Under the pieces are notes generated by a model, which made no database searches, was not told where the DNA came from, and saw only the letters and a list, made by a program, of their open reading frames with translations. Both the position numbers and the translations under genes were made by a program. Shown here in pieces: positions 1 through 7,716 of a stretch of 64,000 nucleotides of DNA; position 1 is the stretch's first letter, and every line of letters starts with the position of its first letter. The stretch is from Thermus caldifontis (GTDB lineage Bacteria; Deinococcota; Deinococci; Deinococcales; Thermaceae), in assembly GCF_003336745.1 (NCBI RefSeq), contig NZ_QGMX01000004.1, positions 62,001-126,000 of the forward strand, written 5' to 3'.

Positions 1-222
1 GCACCCCTTCTGGCCTACGGGGTGGGGCTTTTCCTGGGGCTTCCTAGGCTTGAGCACCAGGTTCTGGTCCTGCAGTCCGCCACCCCAGTGGCGGTGAACG
101 CCTTTCTCCTCACCCGGGAGTTCGGCAGCGAGGCCAACCGGGTGGCGAGGAGCGTGGTGGTTTCCACCTTTCTAGCCTTCCTAACGATTCCCCTTTTCCT
201 CCTCCTCATCGGGATCCGGTAG
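1..222 (+). CDS. AEC family (auxin efflux carrier) transporter, C-terminal end only
   Basis: The frame is open from base 1, so the gene begins outside the window; 73 residues are visible. They include a hydrophobic segment, the stretch LQSATPVAVNAFLL and a last membrane helix ending LFLLLIGIR. This matches the final two helices of the AEC (auxin efflux carrier / malonate-type permease) family, where a Gln-Ser/Ala-Ala-x-Pro motif precedes the last helix. Those proteins are inner-membrane carriers, often for organic acids. The substrate cannot be told. Its last 42 bases overlap the convergent lipoprotein gene. Confidence 0.75.
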   Translation, partial: APLLAYGVGLFLGLPRLEHQVLVLQSATPVAVNAFLLTREFGSEANRVARSVVVSTFLAFLTIPLFLLLIGIR

Positions 223-573
223 GCTGGGGGTTCCCAGGTCCAGCTGGAAGAGCACCCCGCCTTCCCAAAGCCCCACCAGGCGGTGGTACCCCTCCCCTAA
301 GGGAAAGGCAACCCCATAAAGGCCCGGCACCTCCAGGAAAAGAACCTTCTCCTGGAGCAAAGCCTCCTCCCGGAACCACTTAAGGTGAAGGTAGCCTGGC
401 CGGGGAAGGCGCTCTACGCGAAGGGCCACGTGGGCCTCGCCCGCACCTTTCTCCAGACGGGCCACCAAAAAGGGTCGCTCCGGAGAAAGCGGCCTTCCGG
501 GGTCCAGGGGCAAAAAGGTATAGCGGCACCCCCCAAGGAGGAGAAGAACCCCCAGGAGCCACCCTAGCCTCAT
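181..573 (-). CDS. Small predicted lipoprotein of unknown function
   Basis: The 130-residue product begins MRLGWLLGVLLLLGGCRY: a short basic n-region, a leucine-rich core and the lipobox LGGC with Cys at residue 16, so it should be a lipid-anchored envelope protein. An in-frame start seven codons upstream exists, but the signal peptide and the ATGA overlap with the rsmE stop (bases 570-573) favour the start given. The mature part is mostly beta-strand-like with an acidic tail (DPDEEEE). I recognise no family. It is the last gene of the mrp-to-rsmE run and is probably translationally coupled to rsmE. It converges on the AEC gene with a 42-base overlap. Confidence 0.7.
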   Translation of the reverse strand: MRLGWLLGVLLLLGGCRYTFLPLDPGRPLSPERPFLVARLEKGAGEAHVALRVERLPRPGYLHLKWFREEALLQEKVLFLEVPGLYGVAFPLGEGYHRLVGLWEGGVLFQLDLGTPSLPDPDEEEEKGNR

Positions 574-1256
574 CTCCCCTCCCCCGCCGTGCAAAGGGCG
601 AGGAGAGCGATGGCCGCGGTTTCCGCCCGCAGGATCCTGCGGCCCAGGGAAACCGGAGTAAAGCCCCTTTCCTGAAGAAGCTCCACCTCCTCCTCAGCAA
701 ACCCCCCTTCCGGCCCCACGGCCAAGGCCAGAGGCTTAAGCGGATCCAACACCTCCCGCACCAGGCTCCTCGCCCCCAGATGGGCCACCAAACCCTGCTC
801 CACGGCAGGGAGGGCCTTTAGGGGCATGGGGGGAAGCACCTCGGGCACCCGTAGCCTGCCCGACTGCTTGGCCGCCTCCACCGCCACCGCCTGAAGCCGC
901 CTTAGCTTTCCTTCCCCCATCTCCTTGGGCACGCTGTGGCGAGTGATGAGGGGTTGGATGCGGGTGGCCCCGAGCTCGGTGGCCGAACGCACCACCTCGG
1001 AAAGCTTGTCTCCCTTTAGAAGGGCCGGATACAAGGCCACCTCCACCCCCACCTCCCGCTCGGGGCGCCACTCTTCCAGGATGCGGTAGCGCACCGGGGG
1101 GCCCAACTCCACCACCTCCGCCAAGGCCTCCCGTTCGGCATCAAAGACGGTGAACCGGTCCCCCACCTGGGCCCTGAGGACCTCGAGGAGGTGCCGGCTC
1201 TCCCTAAAGGAGAGCACCCCGGTAAGGCCTGGGCTATAGGCGCGGTGCGGGCGCAT
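570..1256 (-). CDS. rsmE: 16S rRNA (uracil-1498-N3)-methyltransferase
   Basis: RsmE transfers a methyl group from S-adenosylmethionine to N3 of U1498 in helix 44 of 16S rRNA. The 228-residue product has the family layout: an N-terminal PUA-like RNA-binding part (about residues 1-70) and a SPOUT knot domain with GPEGG at 181-185 and SLGRRILRAETA at 203-214, the segments that form the cofactor-binding trefoil knot. Length and sequence match the T. thermophilus enzyme closely. It starts 3 bases after the prmA stop, in a run of translation-related methyltransferase genes. Confidence 0.95.
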   Translation of the reverse strand: MRPHRAYSPGLTGVLSFRESRHLLEVLRAQVGDRFTVFDAEREALAEVVELGPPVRYRILEEWRPEREVGVEVALYPALLKGDKLSEVVRSATELGATRIQPLITRHSVPKEMGEGKLRRLQAVAVEAAKQSGRLRVPEVLPPMPLKALPAVEQGLVAHLGARSLVREVLDPLKPLALAVGPEGGFAEEEVELLQERGFTPVSLGRRILRAETAAIALLALCTAGEGR

Positions 1257-1259
1257 GGC

Positions 1260-2024
1260 TCACGTCCTGTAGGCCAGCAACACCCATTCCCCTTCCCCCT
1301 CCTCCCCCAGGAAGGAGAAGCCCTCCTTGGCCATGGCCTCCTTTACCCAGGAGGCTTTTTCCGCCAGGATCCCCGTGAGGAGAAGCCTTCCCCCAGGGGC
1401 CATGGCCTGGCGGTACCGGGGGGCCAGCTCCTGGTGAAGCTCTGCAAAGAGGTTGGCCACCACAAGGTCAAAGGGGCCATGGGAAAGGGCTTCCTCCAGG
1501 CTTCCCCAGAAGAAACGTACCCTAACCCCATTCCTTCTGGCGTTCTCCTCCGCCTGGGGGAGGACGGCTTCGTCAATGTCCACCCCCAAGGCCTCCCCGC
1601 CCAGCTTGGCGGCGGCGATGGCCAGGATGCCCGAGCCCGTACCCAAATCCAGCACCTTCTCCCCAGGGCACAAATGGCGGGCCAAGGCGGAAAGGGCCAG
1701 CCGGGTGGTTTCGTGATGCCCGGTGCCAAAGGCCATTCCCGGCTCTATCACCAAGGGTACCCCCTCGCCTTCCCAGGTATGCCAGGGGGCTAAAACCCAA
1801 AAGGGCCCCGCCCTTACCGGCCTAAGGTCCCTGCGCCAGGCAGCAAGCCAATCCTCGTCGGGGAGCTCCTCCCACACCCCCCCAAAGGGAAGGTCCACGG
1901 GAGCGGGGAAATAGGCCCATACCTCCCCCTCCCGCTCCTCGAGGCCCCGGGCCCCCCGATGGAAGAGTTCCGGGACCAGGGGGTCCAGCTCTGCCGCCGT
2001 GCCCTTGAGGCGGTAAACCCACAC
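1260..2024 (-). CDS. prmA: Ribosomal protein L11 methyltransferase
   Basis: PrmA trimethylates lysines and the N-terminus of ribosomal protein L11 using S-adenosylmethionine. The 254-residue length equals that of the structurally studied T. thermophilus PrmA. An N-terminal substrate-recognition domain (about 1-60) leads into a Rossmann methyltransferase domain with GTGHHETTRLA at 100-110, the glycine-rich motif LDLGTGSGILAIAA near 125-138 and the catalytic-site VANLFAEL near 189-196. The start is GTG (2022-2024 on the complement), four bases after the stop of the upstream regulator. It is co-transcribed with rsmE. Confidence 0.95.
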   Translation of the reverse strand: MWVYRLKGTAAELDPLVPELFHRGARGLEEREGEVWAYFPAPVDLPFGGVWEELPDEDWLAAWRRDLRPVRAGPFWVLAPWHTWEGEGVPLVIEPGMAFGTGHHETTRLALSALARHLCPGEKVLDLGTGSGILAIAAAKLGGEALGVDIDEAVLPQAEENARRNGVRVRFFWGSLEEALSHGPFDLVVANLFAELHQELAPRYRQAMAPGGRLLLTGILAEKASWVKEAMAKEGFSFLGEEGEGEWVLLAYRT

Positions 2025-2028
2025 CCCG

Positions 2029-2625
2029 CTATTCTACCCGGTAACGGCAACAGTTCCCCCCCTCCGCCAGCCTCTCCTCCCGCATCAGGGGCAGGCCCAG
2101 TAACTCCTGGTAGGCGAGAAGTTCACTTTGGCAAAGGGCCTCGTGCTCCCGGGAAAGGGCCAGCTTGGGGCAACGCTTCTGGCAGAGGAAAAGCTTCCCC
2201 CCTTCCTCCACCACCTCCGCCTCGTAGCCCTGCTCCCGAAGGAACTGGGCCAGGCGGGTAAGCCGCTCCCGCAAGGGCAGGGCCTCCAGGTTCAGGGGGG
2301 CAAACAGGCTCCGGTTCCTTTCCAAGAGAAGGCGCACCACCCCCTCCCGGCCCAGAACCCTTTCCACCCCTTTAAGCACATCCCCGCACAGGGCGGCGTA
2401 GGGGGCCTCCCGGTCCTGGGCCATGTAAAGGCGGTAGGGCCGGCCCCGGCCCAGGCACTTCCTCACCTCCGAGCGCACCAGGCCCCGGGCCTCGAGGTCC
2501 TGGAGGTGCTTCAGGACCGCCACCCGGCTCACCCCTAAGGCCTTGGCCAGCTCCTTAGCGGTATAGGGCCTGAGCCTGAGGAGGTCCAGAACCCGTTCCT
2601 TGGTGCCTTCCAGGACTGGGACCAT
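2029..2625 (-). CDS. SufR-like iron-sulfur-sensing transcriptional regulator (COG2345)
   Basis: An N-terminal winged helix-turn-helix covers about residues 8-65 (TAKELAKALGVSRVAVLKHLQDLEARG). A C-terminal domain carries Cys148, Cys152, Cys165, Cys192 and Cys193 in the spacing of the SufR/COG2345 family, whose C-terminal cysteines bind a [4Fe-4S] cluster and which represses Fe-S assembly genes in cyanobacteria. The start is one base after the stop of the mrp gene, an Fe-S carrier ATPase, which fits Fe-S homeostasis. Its targets here are an inference: I found no CAAC-N6-GTTG type SufR site nearby. ArsR-type regulators are a less likely alternative. Confidence 0.75.
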   Translation of the reverse strand: MVPVLEGTKERVLDLLRLRPYTAKELAKALGVSRVAVLKHLQDLEARGLVRSEVRKCLGRGRPYRLYMAQDREAPYAALCGDVLKGVERVLGREGVVRLLLERNRSLFAPLNLEALPLRERLTRLAQFLREQGYEAEVVEEGGKLFLCQKRCPKLALSREHEALCQSELLAYQELLGLPLMREERLAEGGNCCRYRVE

Positions 2626-2626
2626 G

Positions 2627-3679
2627 TCAGGCCATGGGCAAGGCGATAAAGGCCTGCACGCTTAAGGCGGCAGCCAGCTCCCGGGCTGCCCTCCTAAAGG
2701 CTTCTGCCTCGGGGCCTTCGGGGCTTTCCACCAGGATGGGCCTTCCCCGATCCCCGCTTTCCCGCAAGGGTAGGGTGAGGGGAATCTCCCCTAGGAAACG
2801 GGCCTTGAGCTTCTCCGCAAGCCGCCTACCTCCGCCTTCCCCAAAGATGGGGGTGGGCTTGCCGCAATGGGGGCAGAGGAAGTGGCTCATGTTCTCCACC
2901 ACTCCCAAAACGGGCACCTGCACCTTCTTGAACATGTCCGCGGCCCTTTCCGCATCTATAAGGGCCACCTCCTGCGGGGTGGTTACGATCACCCCGCCGG
3001 AAACTTGGGTGAGCTGGGCCAGGCTGAGCTGCACATCCCCGGTACCCGGGGGCAGGTCCACCACCAGGTAGTCCAGCTCCCCCCAGTTCACCTCCTCTAG
3101 GAACTGCTTGATGGTGCCATGGAGGATGGGCCCCCGCCAGATCATGGCCTGGCCGGGGGGAACGATGTTGGCGATGGAGAGGACCTTAAGGCCATAGGCC
3201 TCCAGGGGCAGAATCTTGCGATTCTGGTCCACCTTTAGCCTTTGTCCCTCCAGGCCAAACATCTTGGCCTGGCTGGGCCCGTAAAGATCGGCGTCCAAGA
3301 GGCCCACCCTAGCCCCTTCCGACAACAGGGCTAGGGCCAGGTTAGCGGCCACGGTGCTCTTCCCCACCCCACCCTTGCCTGAGCCCACCGCCACCACGTG
3401 CTTCACCCCGGGGATGGGGTACTGCTCGGGGGCCTTCACCCCTCCCCCGAAGCGCACCCGCACCTCCTCCACCCCCAAGGGCGCAAGGGCCCTGCGGATA
3501 TCCGCCTCTATCTGGCCCTTTAAGGGACAGGCAGGGGTGGTAAGGTGGATGAGAAGGTCCACCCGGCTTCCCTCTAGCCGGATTTCTCCCACCATGCCCA
3601 GGGAAACCAGGTCCTTACCCAGCTCGGGGTCCATCACCGTGCGCAGGGCCTCGAGGAGCCGCTCTTCGGTAAGCGCCAT
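2627..3679 (-). CDS. mrp: Mrp/ApbC-type iron-sulfur cluster carrier ATPase
   Basis: This is a P-loop ATPase of the Mrp/NBP35 group, cytosolic scaffolds that carry and transfer Fe-S clusters. Residues 1-75 form the MIP18/DUF59 domain (LLEALRTVMDPELGKDLVSLG). The deviant Walker A GSGKGGVGKST lies at about 99-109, and the cluster-binding pair CPHC has cysteines near 269 and 272. The open frame extends 23 codons further upstream, but MALTEERLLEAL matches the family N-terminus, giving 350 residues. It is the first gene of the minus-strand run and is divergent from the gene at 3778. Confidence 0.92.
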   Translation of the reverse strand: MALTEERLLEALRTVMDPELGKDLVSLGMVGEIRLEGSRVDLLIHLTTPACPLKGQIEADIRRALAPLGVEEVRVRFGGGVKAPEQYPIPGVKHVVAVGSGKGGVGKSTVAANLALALLSEGARVGLLDADLYGPSQAKMFGLEGQRLKVDQNRKILPLEAYGLKVLSIANIVPPGQAMIWRGPILHGTIKQFLEEVNWGELDYLVVDLPPGTGDVQLSLAQLTQVSGGVIVTTPQEVALIDAERAADMFKKVQVPVLGVVENMSHFLCPHCGKPTPIFGEGGGRRLAEKLKARFLGEIPLTLPLRESGDRGRPILVESPEGPEAEAFRRAARELAAALSVQAFIALPMA

Positions 3680-3777
3680 ACCGGGCTCAGGGTATACCCG
3701 GAGATGGTTTTGGGCAAGGGGTGGACTCACAGTTTTCATCCAAGCCACCTGGAAGCCTGGGCTAAAATGAAAAGAGC

Positions 3778-4383
3778 ATGCATCCCGCCTGGCAAAAGCA
3801 ACCCTTCTTTGAACTCCACCTGGCTTGGCTGGTCCAAGGACCCAAGGGCTTTGACCTCCTCTTCAAAGTGAATCCTTATAGCCTTTTCAAGACCCGCCAG
3901 GAGGCCCTGGAGGCGGCCAAGGTCCTTCTAGAAAGGGAAAGATTGGACCAAGACCCCAAGGTGGGCAAGCACAGGGCCCCCGTCCTCCTTTCCCCGGAGG
4001 ACCGTACCCGCTTCCTGGTCCTCCTGGAAAGCGGCAAGGCCCTTCTGCCCCTGGATCGCTACGCCCTCTTGGGGGAGATCGCCTTGGTGGAGGAGCGCCT
4101 CCTCCACCGGGCCCCTTTTGGAGACCAGAGCAACGTGCTCCACAGCCTGGAGGGGCTTCCCATACGCCTTCTCCACACGCCCCTCAACGACCCCGAGGCG
4201 GAGTCCAGGGAACTATCCCAAGGGATTCTCCGGATGCAGCCGGAGGGCATAAGGGTAGGGGAAACCTTCCTGGCCATCCCCCCGGAAACCCTCATAGAAG
4301 GCCTAGCCTATGAGGAGGCCTTCTTTGACCTGGGGGAAGGCCACTACTACCTTTACGCCCTTTCGGGCTCCACCCCCTCGTAG
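3778..4383 (+). CDS. Conserved hypothetical protein (201 aa)
   Basis: This soluble-looking 201-residue protein has no signal peptide, no membrane segment and no motif I can assign. It begins MHPAWQKQPFFELHLAWLVQG and is rich in Leu and charged residues, with a likely beta-alpha composition. A -10-like TAAAAT (3763-3768) lies nine bases before the ATG, suggesting a short or absent leader. It is divergent from mrp across a 98-base gap and upstream of valS in the same orientation. It reads like a lineage-specific Thermus protein; I assign no function. Confidence 0.6.
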   Translation: MHPAWQKQPFFELHLAWLVQGPKGFDLLFKVNPYSLFKTRQEALEAAKVLLERERLDQDPKVGKHRAPVLLSPEDRTRFLVLLESGKALLPLDRYALLGEIALVEERLLHRAPFGDQSNVLHSLEGLPIRLLHTPLNDPEAESRELSQGILRMQPEGIRVGETFLAIPPETLIEGLAYEEAFFDLGEGHYYLYALSGSTPS

Positions 4384-4580
4384 GGGGCCTTTTGGTCCAG
4401 GACGGCTTCCGGGCAAGGTAGGATGTAGGCCAAGAGGTTAGGGGCCTTCCTGGCCCCGGCCATGGCGTGGGGGGAACCCCCAACCAGGCGGCCAAGGGCA
4501 TGGGTGCCTGGGCGGCCTTTCTCATGGGCCCCATCCCAGCACCCCAAACCCTTCCCGGCTTGGGTAAACTATCCGACAGC
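4384..4580 (+). other. Gap before valS with no clear feature
   Basis: These 197 bases separate the hypothetical gene from valS. The valS frame is open back to 4467, but the extension (MGGTPNQAAK...) has no resemblance to the ValRS N-terminus. I see no T-box specifier or antiterminator motif, no strong hairpin and no clear SD. A weak TAAACT (4565-4570) lies 10 bases before the valS ATG and could be a -10 for a near-leaderless transcript. A 64-codon open frame on the complement (4353-4547) looks like a shadow. Confidence 0.4.
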
Positions 4581-7169
4581 ATGGACCTACCCAAGGCCTA
4601 CGACCCCAAGACCGTGGAACCCAAGTGGGCGGAGAAGTGGGCGAACAACCCCTTTGTGGCCAACCCCAAAAGCGGCAAAACGCCCTTTGTCATCTTCATG
4701 CCTCCTCCCAACGTTACCGGTAGCCTGCACATGGGCCACGCCCTGGACAACTCCCTGCAGGATGCCCTCATCCGCTACAAGCGCATGCAGGGCTACGAGG
4801 CCGTCTGGCTGCCCGGCACCGACCATGCGGGCATCGCCACCCAGGTGGTGGTGGAAAGGCTTCTCCTGAAAGAGGGCAAGACCCGGCACGATCTGGGCCG
4901 GGAGGCCTTTCTGAAAAGAGTCTGGGAATGGAAGGAGGAGTCCGGGGGAACCATCCTGAAGCAGCTCAAGCGCCTGGGGGCCAGCGCCGACTGGAGCCGG
5001 GAAGCCTTTACCATGGACGAGGCCCGCTCCCAGGCGGTGCGCTATGCCTTTAGCCGTTACTACCACGAAGGGCTGGCCTACCGCGCCCCCCGCCTGGTGA
5101 ACTGGTGCCCCCGGTGCGAGACCACCCTTTCCGACCTCGAGGTGGAAACCGAACCCACCCCGGGCCGGCTCTACACCCTGGCCTACGAGGTGGAGGGCGG
5201 CGAACGCATCGCCATCGCCACCGTGAGGCCGGAAACCGTCTTCGCCGACCAGGCCATCGCCGTCCACCCCGAGGACGAGCGCTACCGGCACCTCGTGGGT
5301 AAACGGGCCCGCATCCCCCTCACGGACATTTGGATCCCCATCCTTGCCGACCCCGCCGTGGAGCGGGAGTTCGGAACCGGGGCCCTTAAGGTTACCCCCG
5401 CCCACGACCCCTTGGACTACGAGATCGGCGAGCGGCACGGACTGAAGGCGGTTTCCGTCATCAACCTGGAAGGCCGGATGGAAGGGGAAAGGGTGCCGGA
5501 GGCCCTCCTGGGCCTGGACCGGTTTGCGGCCCGGAAAAAGGCGGTCGAGCTTTTCCGGGAGGCGGGCCACCTCCTCAAGGAGGAGGAGTACACCATCCAG
5601 ATGGCCACCTGCTCCCGCTGCGGCACCCCCTTGGAGTACGCCATCTTCCCCCAGTGGTGGCTGTCCATGAAGCCCCTGGCGGAAAAGGTCATCCGCGGCC
5701 TGGAGCGGGATGAGATCGCCTTTGTCCCCGAGCGCTGGAAGAAGGTCAACCTGGACTGGCTGAAAAACGTCCGGGACTGGAACATCTCCCGCCAGCTCTG
5801 GTGGGGGCACCAGATCCCCGCCTGGTACTGCCAGGACTGCCAGGCGGTGAATGTCCCCCGCCCCGAGCGCTACCTGGAAGACCCCCAGGTATGTGAAACC
5901 TGCGGAAGCCCTAACCTCAAACGGGACGAGGACGTGTTTGACACGTGGTTTTCCTCGGCCCTTTGGCCCCTTTCCACCCTGGGCTGGCCCGAGGAGACGG
6001 AAGACCTCAAGGCCTTCTATCCGGGCGATGTCCTGGTGACGGGCTACGACATCCTTTTCCTCTGGGTGAGCCGGATGGAGGTATCCGGTTACCACTTCCG
6101 GGGGGAACGGCCCTTTAAGACCGTGCTCCTCCACGGCCTAGTGCTGGATGAAAAGGGCCAGAAGATGTCCAAGTCCAAGGGGAACGTGATAGACCCCCTG
6201 GAGATGGTGGAGCGTTACGGAGCCGATGCCTTGCGCTTCGCCCTCACCTACCTGGCCACAGGGGGCCAGGACATAAGGCTGGACCTCCGCTGGCTGGAAA
6301 TGGCCCGGAACTTTGCCAACAAGCTCTACAACGCCGCCCGTTTCGTGCTTCTAAGCCGCCAGGCCTTCCAGGCCAAAAAGGACGAACCCACCCTGGCCGA
6401 CCGCTGGATGCGAGGCCGCCTGAGCCGGGGGGTACAGGAGATCACCGCCCTGTACGAGGCCCTGGACCTGGCCCAGGCGGCCCGGGAGGTGTACGAGCTG
6501 GTCTGGAGCGAGTTTTGCGATTGGTACCTGGAGGCCAGCAAACCGGCCCTTAAGGGGGGGAATGCCTTTACCTTACGCACCCTCGAGGAAACCCTCGCCA
6601 CCCTTTTGCAGCTCCTCCACCCCATCATGCCCTTCCTCACCAGCGAGCTCTACCAGGCCCTTACGGGCAAGGAGGAGCTGGCCCTCGAGGCCTGGCCCAC
6701 GCCCATGGGGATAGACACAGAAGCCGAAGCCGCCTTTGAGGCCCTCAAGCAGGCGGTGACGGCGGTGCGGGCCCTAAAGGCCGAGGCCGGGCTTCCCCTG
6801 GCCCAGGAGGTGCGGGTGTTTCTGGAAGGGGATACGGAACCAGCCAAGGAGAACCTGGAGGTTTTCCGCTTCCTGGCCCGGGCCGAGCCCATGGAGGCCC
6901 GCCCCGAGAAGGCCCTGGTGAAAGCCATGCCTAAGGTAACGGTGCGCATGCCCCTAGAAGGCCTCTTGGATGTGGAGGAGTGGAAGCGCCGGCAGGAAAA
7001 GCGCCTGCAAGAACTCCTTGCCCTGACGGAAAGGAGCCGGAAAAAGCTTGACGCCCCGGGGTTCCGAGAAAAGGCCCCCAAGGAGGTGGTGGAGGCCGAG
7101 GAGGCAAGGCTTAGGGAAAACCTGGCCCAGATCGAGCGGATCCGGGAAGCCCTCAGCCAAATAGGGTGA
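4581..7169 (+). CDS. valS: Valyl-tRNA synthetase
   Basis: This class I synthetase charges tRNA-Val in the cytosol. The 862-residue product matches the T. thermophilus ValRS length. The HIGH motif appears as HMGH at 50-53 and KMSKS at 528-532. The CP1 editing domain (about 190-340) carries TPAHDPLDYEIGERHG. Zinc-type cysteine pairs lie near WCPRCETT and CSRCGTP. A C-terminal coiled coil (about 800-862) binds the tRNA elbow. The start chosen is MDLPKAYDPKTVEPKW, as in the Thermus protein, not the longer open frame. Its last 17 bases overlap the convergent gene. Confidence 0.97.
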   Translation: MDLPKAYDPKTVEPKWAEKWANNPFVANPKSGKTPFVIFMPPPNVTGSLHMGHALDNSLQDALIRYKRMQGYEAVWLPGTDHAGIATQVVVERLLLKEGKTRHDLGREAFLKRVWEWKEESGGTILKQLKRLGASADWSREAFTMDEARSQAVRYAFSRYYHEGLAYRAPRLVNWCPRCETTLSDLEVETEPTPGRLYTLAYEVEGGERIAIATVRPETVFADQAIAVHPEDERYRHLVGKRARIPLTDIWIPILADPAVEREFGTGALKVTPAHDPLDYEIGERHGLKAVSVINLEGRMEGERVPEALLGLDRFAARKKAVELFREAGHLLKEEEYTIQMATCSRCGTPLEYAIFPQWWLSMKPLAEKVIRGLERDEIAFVPERWKKVNLDWLKNVRDWNISRQLWWGHQIPAWYCQDCQAVNVPRPERYLEDPQVCETCGSPNLKRDEDVFDTWFSSALWPLSTLGWPEETEDLKAFYPGDVLVTGYDILFLWVSRMEVSGYHFRGERPFKTVLLHGLVLDEKGQKMSKSKGNVIDPLEMVERYGADALRFALTYLATGGQDIRLDLRWLEMARNFANKLYNAARFVLLSRQAFQAKKDEPTLADRWMRGRLSRGVQEITALYEALDLAQAAREVYELVWSEFCDWYLEASKPALKGGNAFTLRTLEETLATLLQLLHPIMPFLTSELYQALTGKEELALEAWPTPMGIDTEAEAAFEALKQAVTAVRALKAEAGLPLAQEVRVFLEGDTEPAKENLEVFRFLARAEPMEARPEKALVKAMPKVTVRMPLEGLLDVEEWKRRQEKRLQELLALTERSRKKLDAPGFREKAPKEVVEAEEARLRENLAQIERIREALSQIG

Positions 7170-7716
7170 GCCGGGGATCCCGGGCTTCCCCGGGGGCCTC
7201 GGCCACCGCTTCGGCTCGCCGCAGGTTCAAGGTGACGAAGGGGAAGGTTTCCAAAGGTTCCAGGTCCACGATGGGCTTGTTGGGGGTAAGGACGTAAAGC
7301 TTGGCCTCGAGGAGGGTTTGGAAGGGTTTGGCCTGGGAAAGGTGGTCGGAAAGCCGCACCCCCCGGGGAAGCAGAAGATCGCCCGCAAGGAGGTAGTCCC
7401 CAAAGAGGAAGGCCAGCCTCCGCCTTTCCAATAGGCGGGGGCTGGTGCGGGGTTCGCTGGGTTTGCCCCCCACCGCCCACAGGATCCGCTCCTTCCGCAG
7501 GGCGAGGAAACCGGTGCTGGCCTTAAGGTCCTTGGCCTCCGGGGGATGGGCGTAGCCTGGGGTGTAGATGAGGGCCCCGGTGACGGGAAGATAGGGCCTT
7601 TCCTGGTTCAGGAGATCCGCGGTACCCGCCCCGGGCACCAGGTGGATGAGCCCGTAGACCCGGTAGGCCTGGGTGTAGATCCTGGCCTCATGTACTTCCC
7701 GTGGTTGTTTATACAC
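7153..7716 (-). CDS. Conserved hypothetical protein (187 aa)
   Basis: The 187-residue product shows no signal peptide or membrane helix. Its middle (TGALIYTPGYAHPPEAKDL and LFGDYLLAGDLLLPRGVRLSD) is mixed alpha/beta. No catalytic motif is visible. It begins eight bases before the end of recJ on the same strand, so it is probably translated from the recJ transcript. It converges on valS with a 17-base overlap of the 3' ends. It is probably restricted to the Thermus group; I assign no function. Confidence 0.6.
   Translation of the reverse strand: MYKQPREVHEARIYTQAYRVYGLIHLVPGAGTADLLNQERPYLPVTGALIYTPGYAHPPEAKDLKASTGFLALRKERILWAVGGKPSEPRTSPRLLERRRLAFLFGDYLLAGDLLLPRGVRLSDHLSQAKPFQTLLEAKLYVLTPNKPIVDLEPLETFPFVTLNLRRAEAVAEAPGEARDPRLTLFG

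Noticed and set aside
4384-4580. A T-box leader before valS
   Set aside because: No specifier loop, no AGGGTGGNACCGCG-type antiterminator and no terminator hairpin are visible.
4587-6134. A 515-codon open frame on the complement of valS
   Set aside because: It is an antisense shadow of a highly conserved gene caused by GC-rich codons; its sequence is low-complexity and lacks a family.
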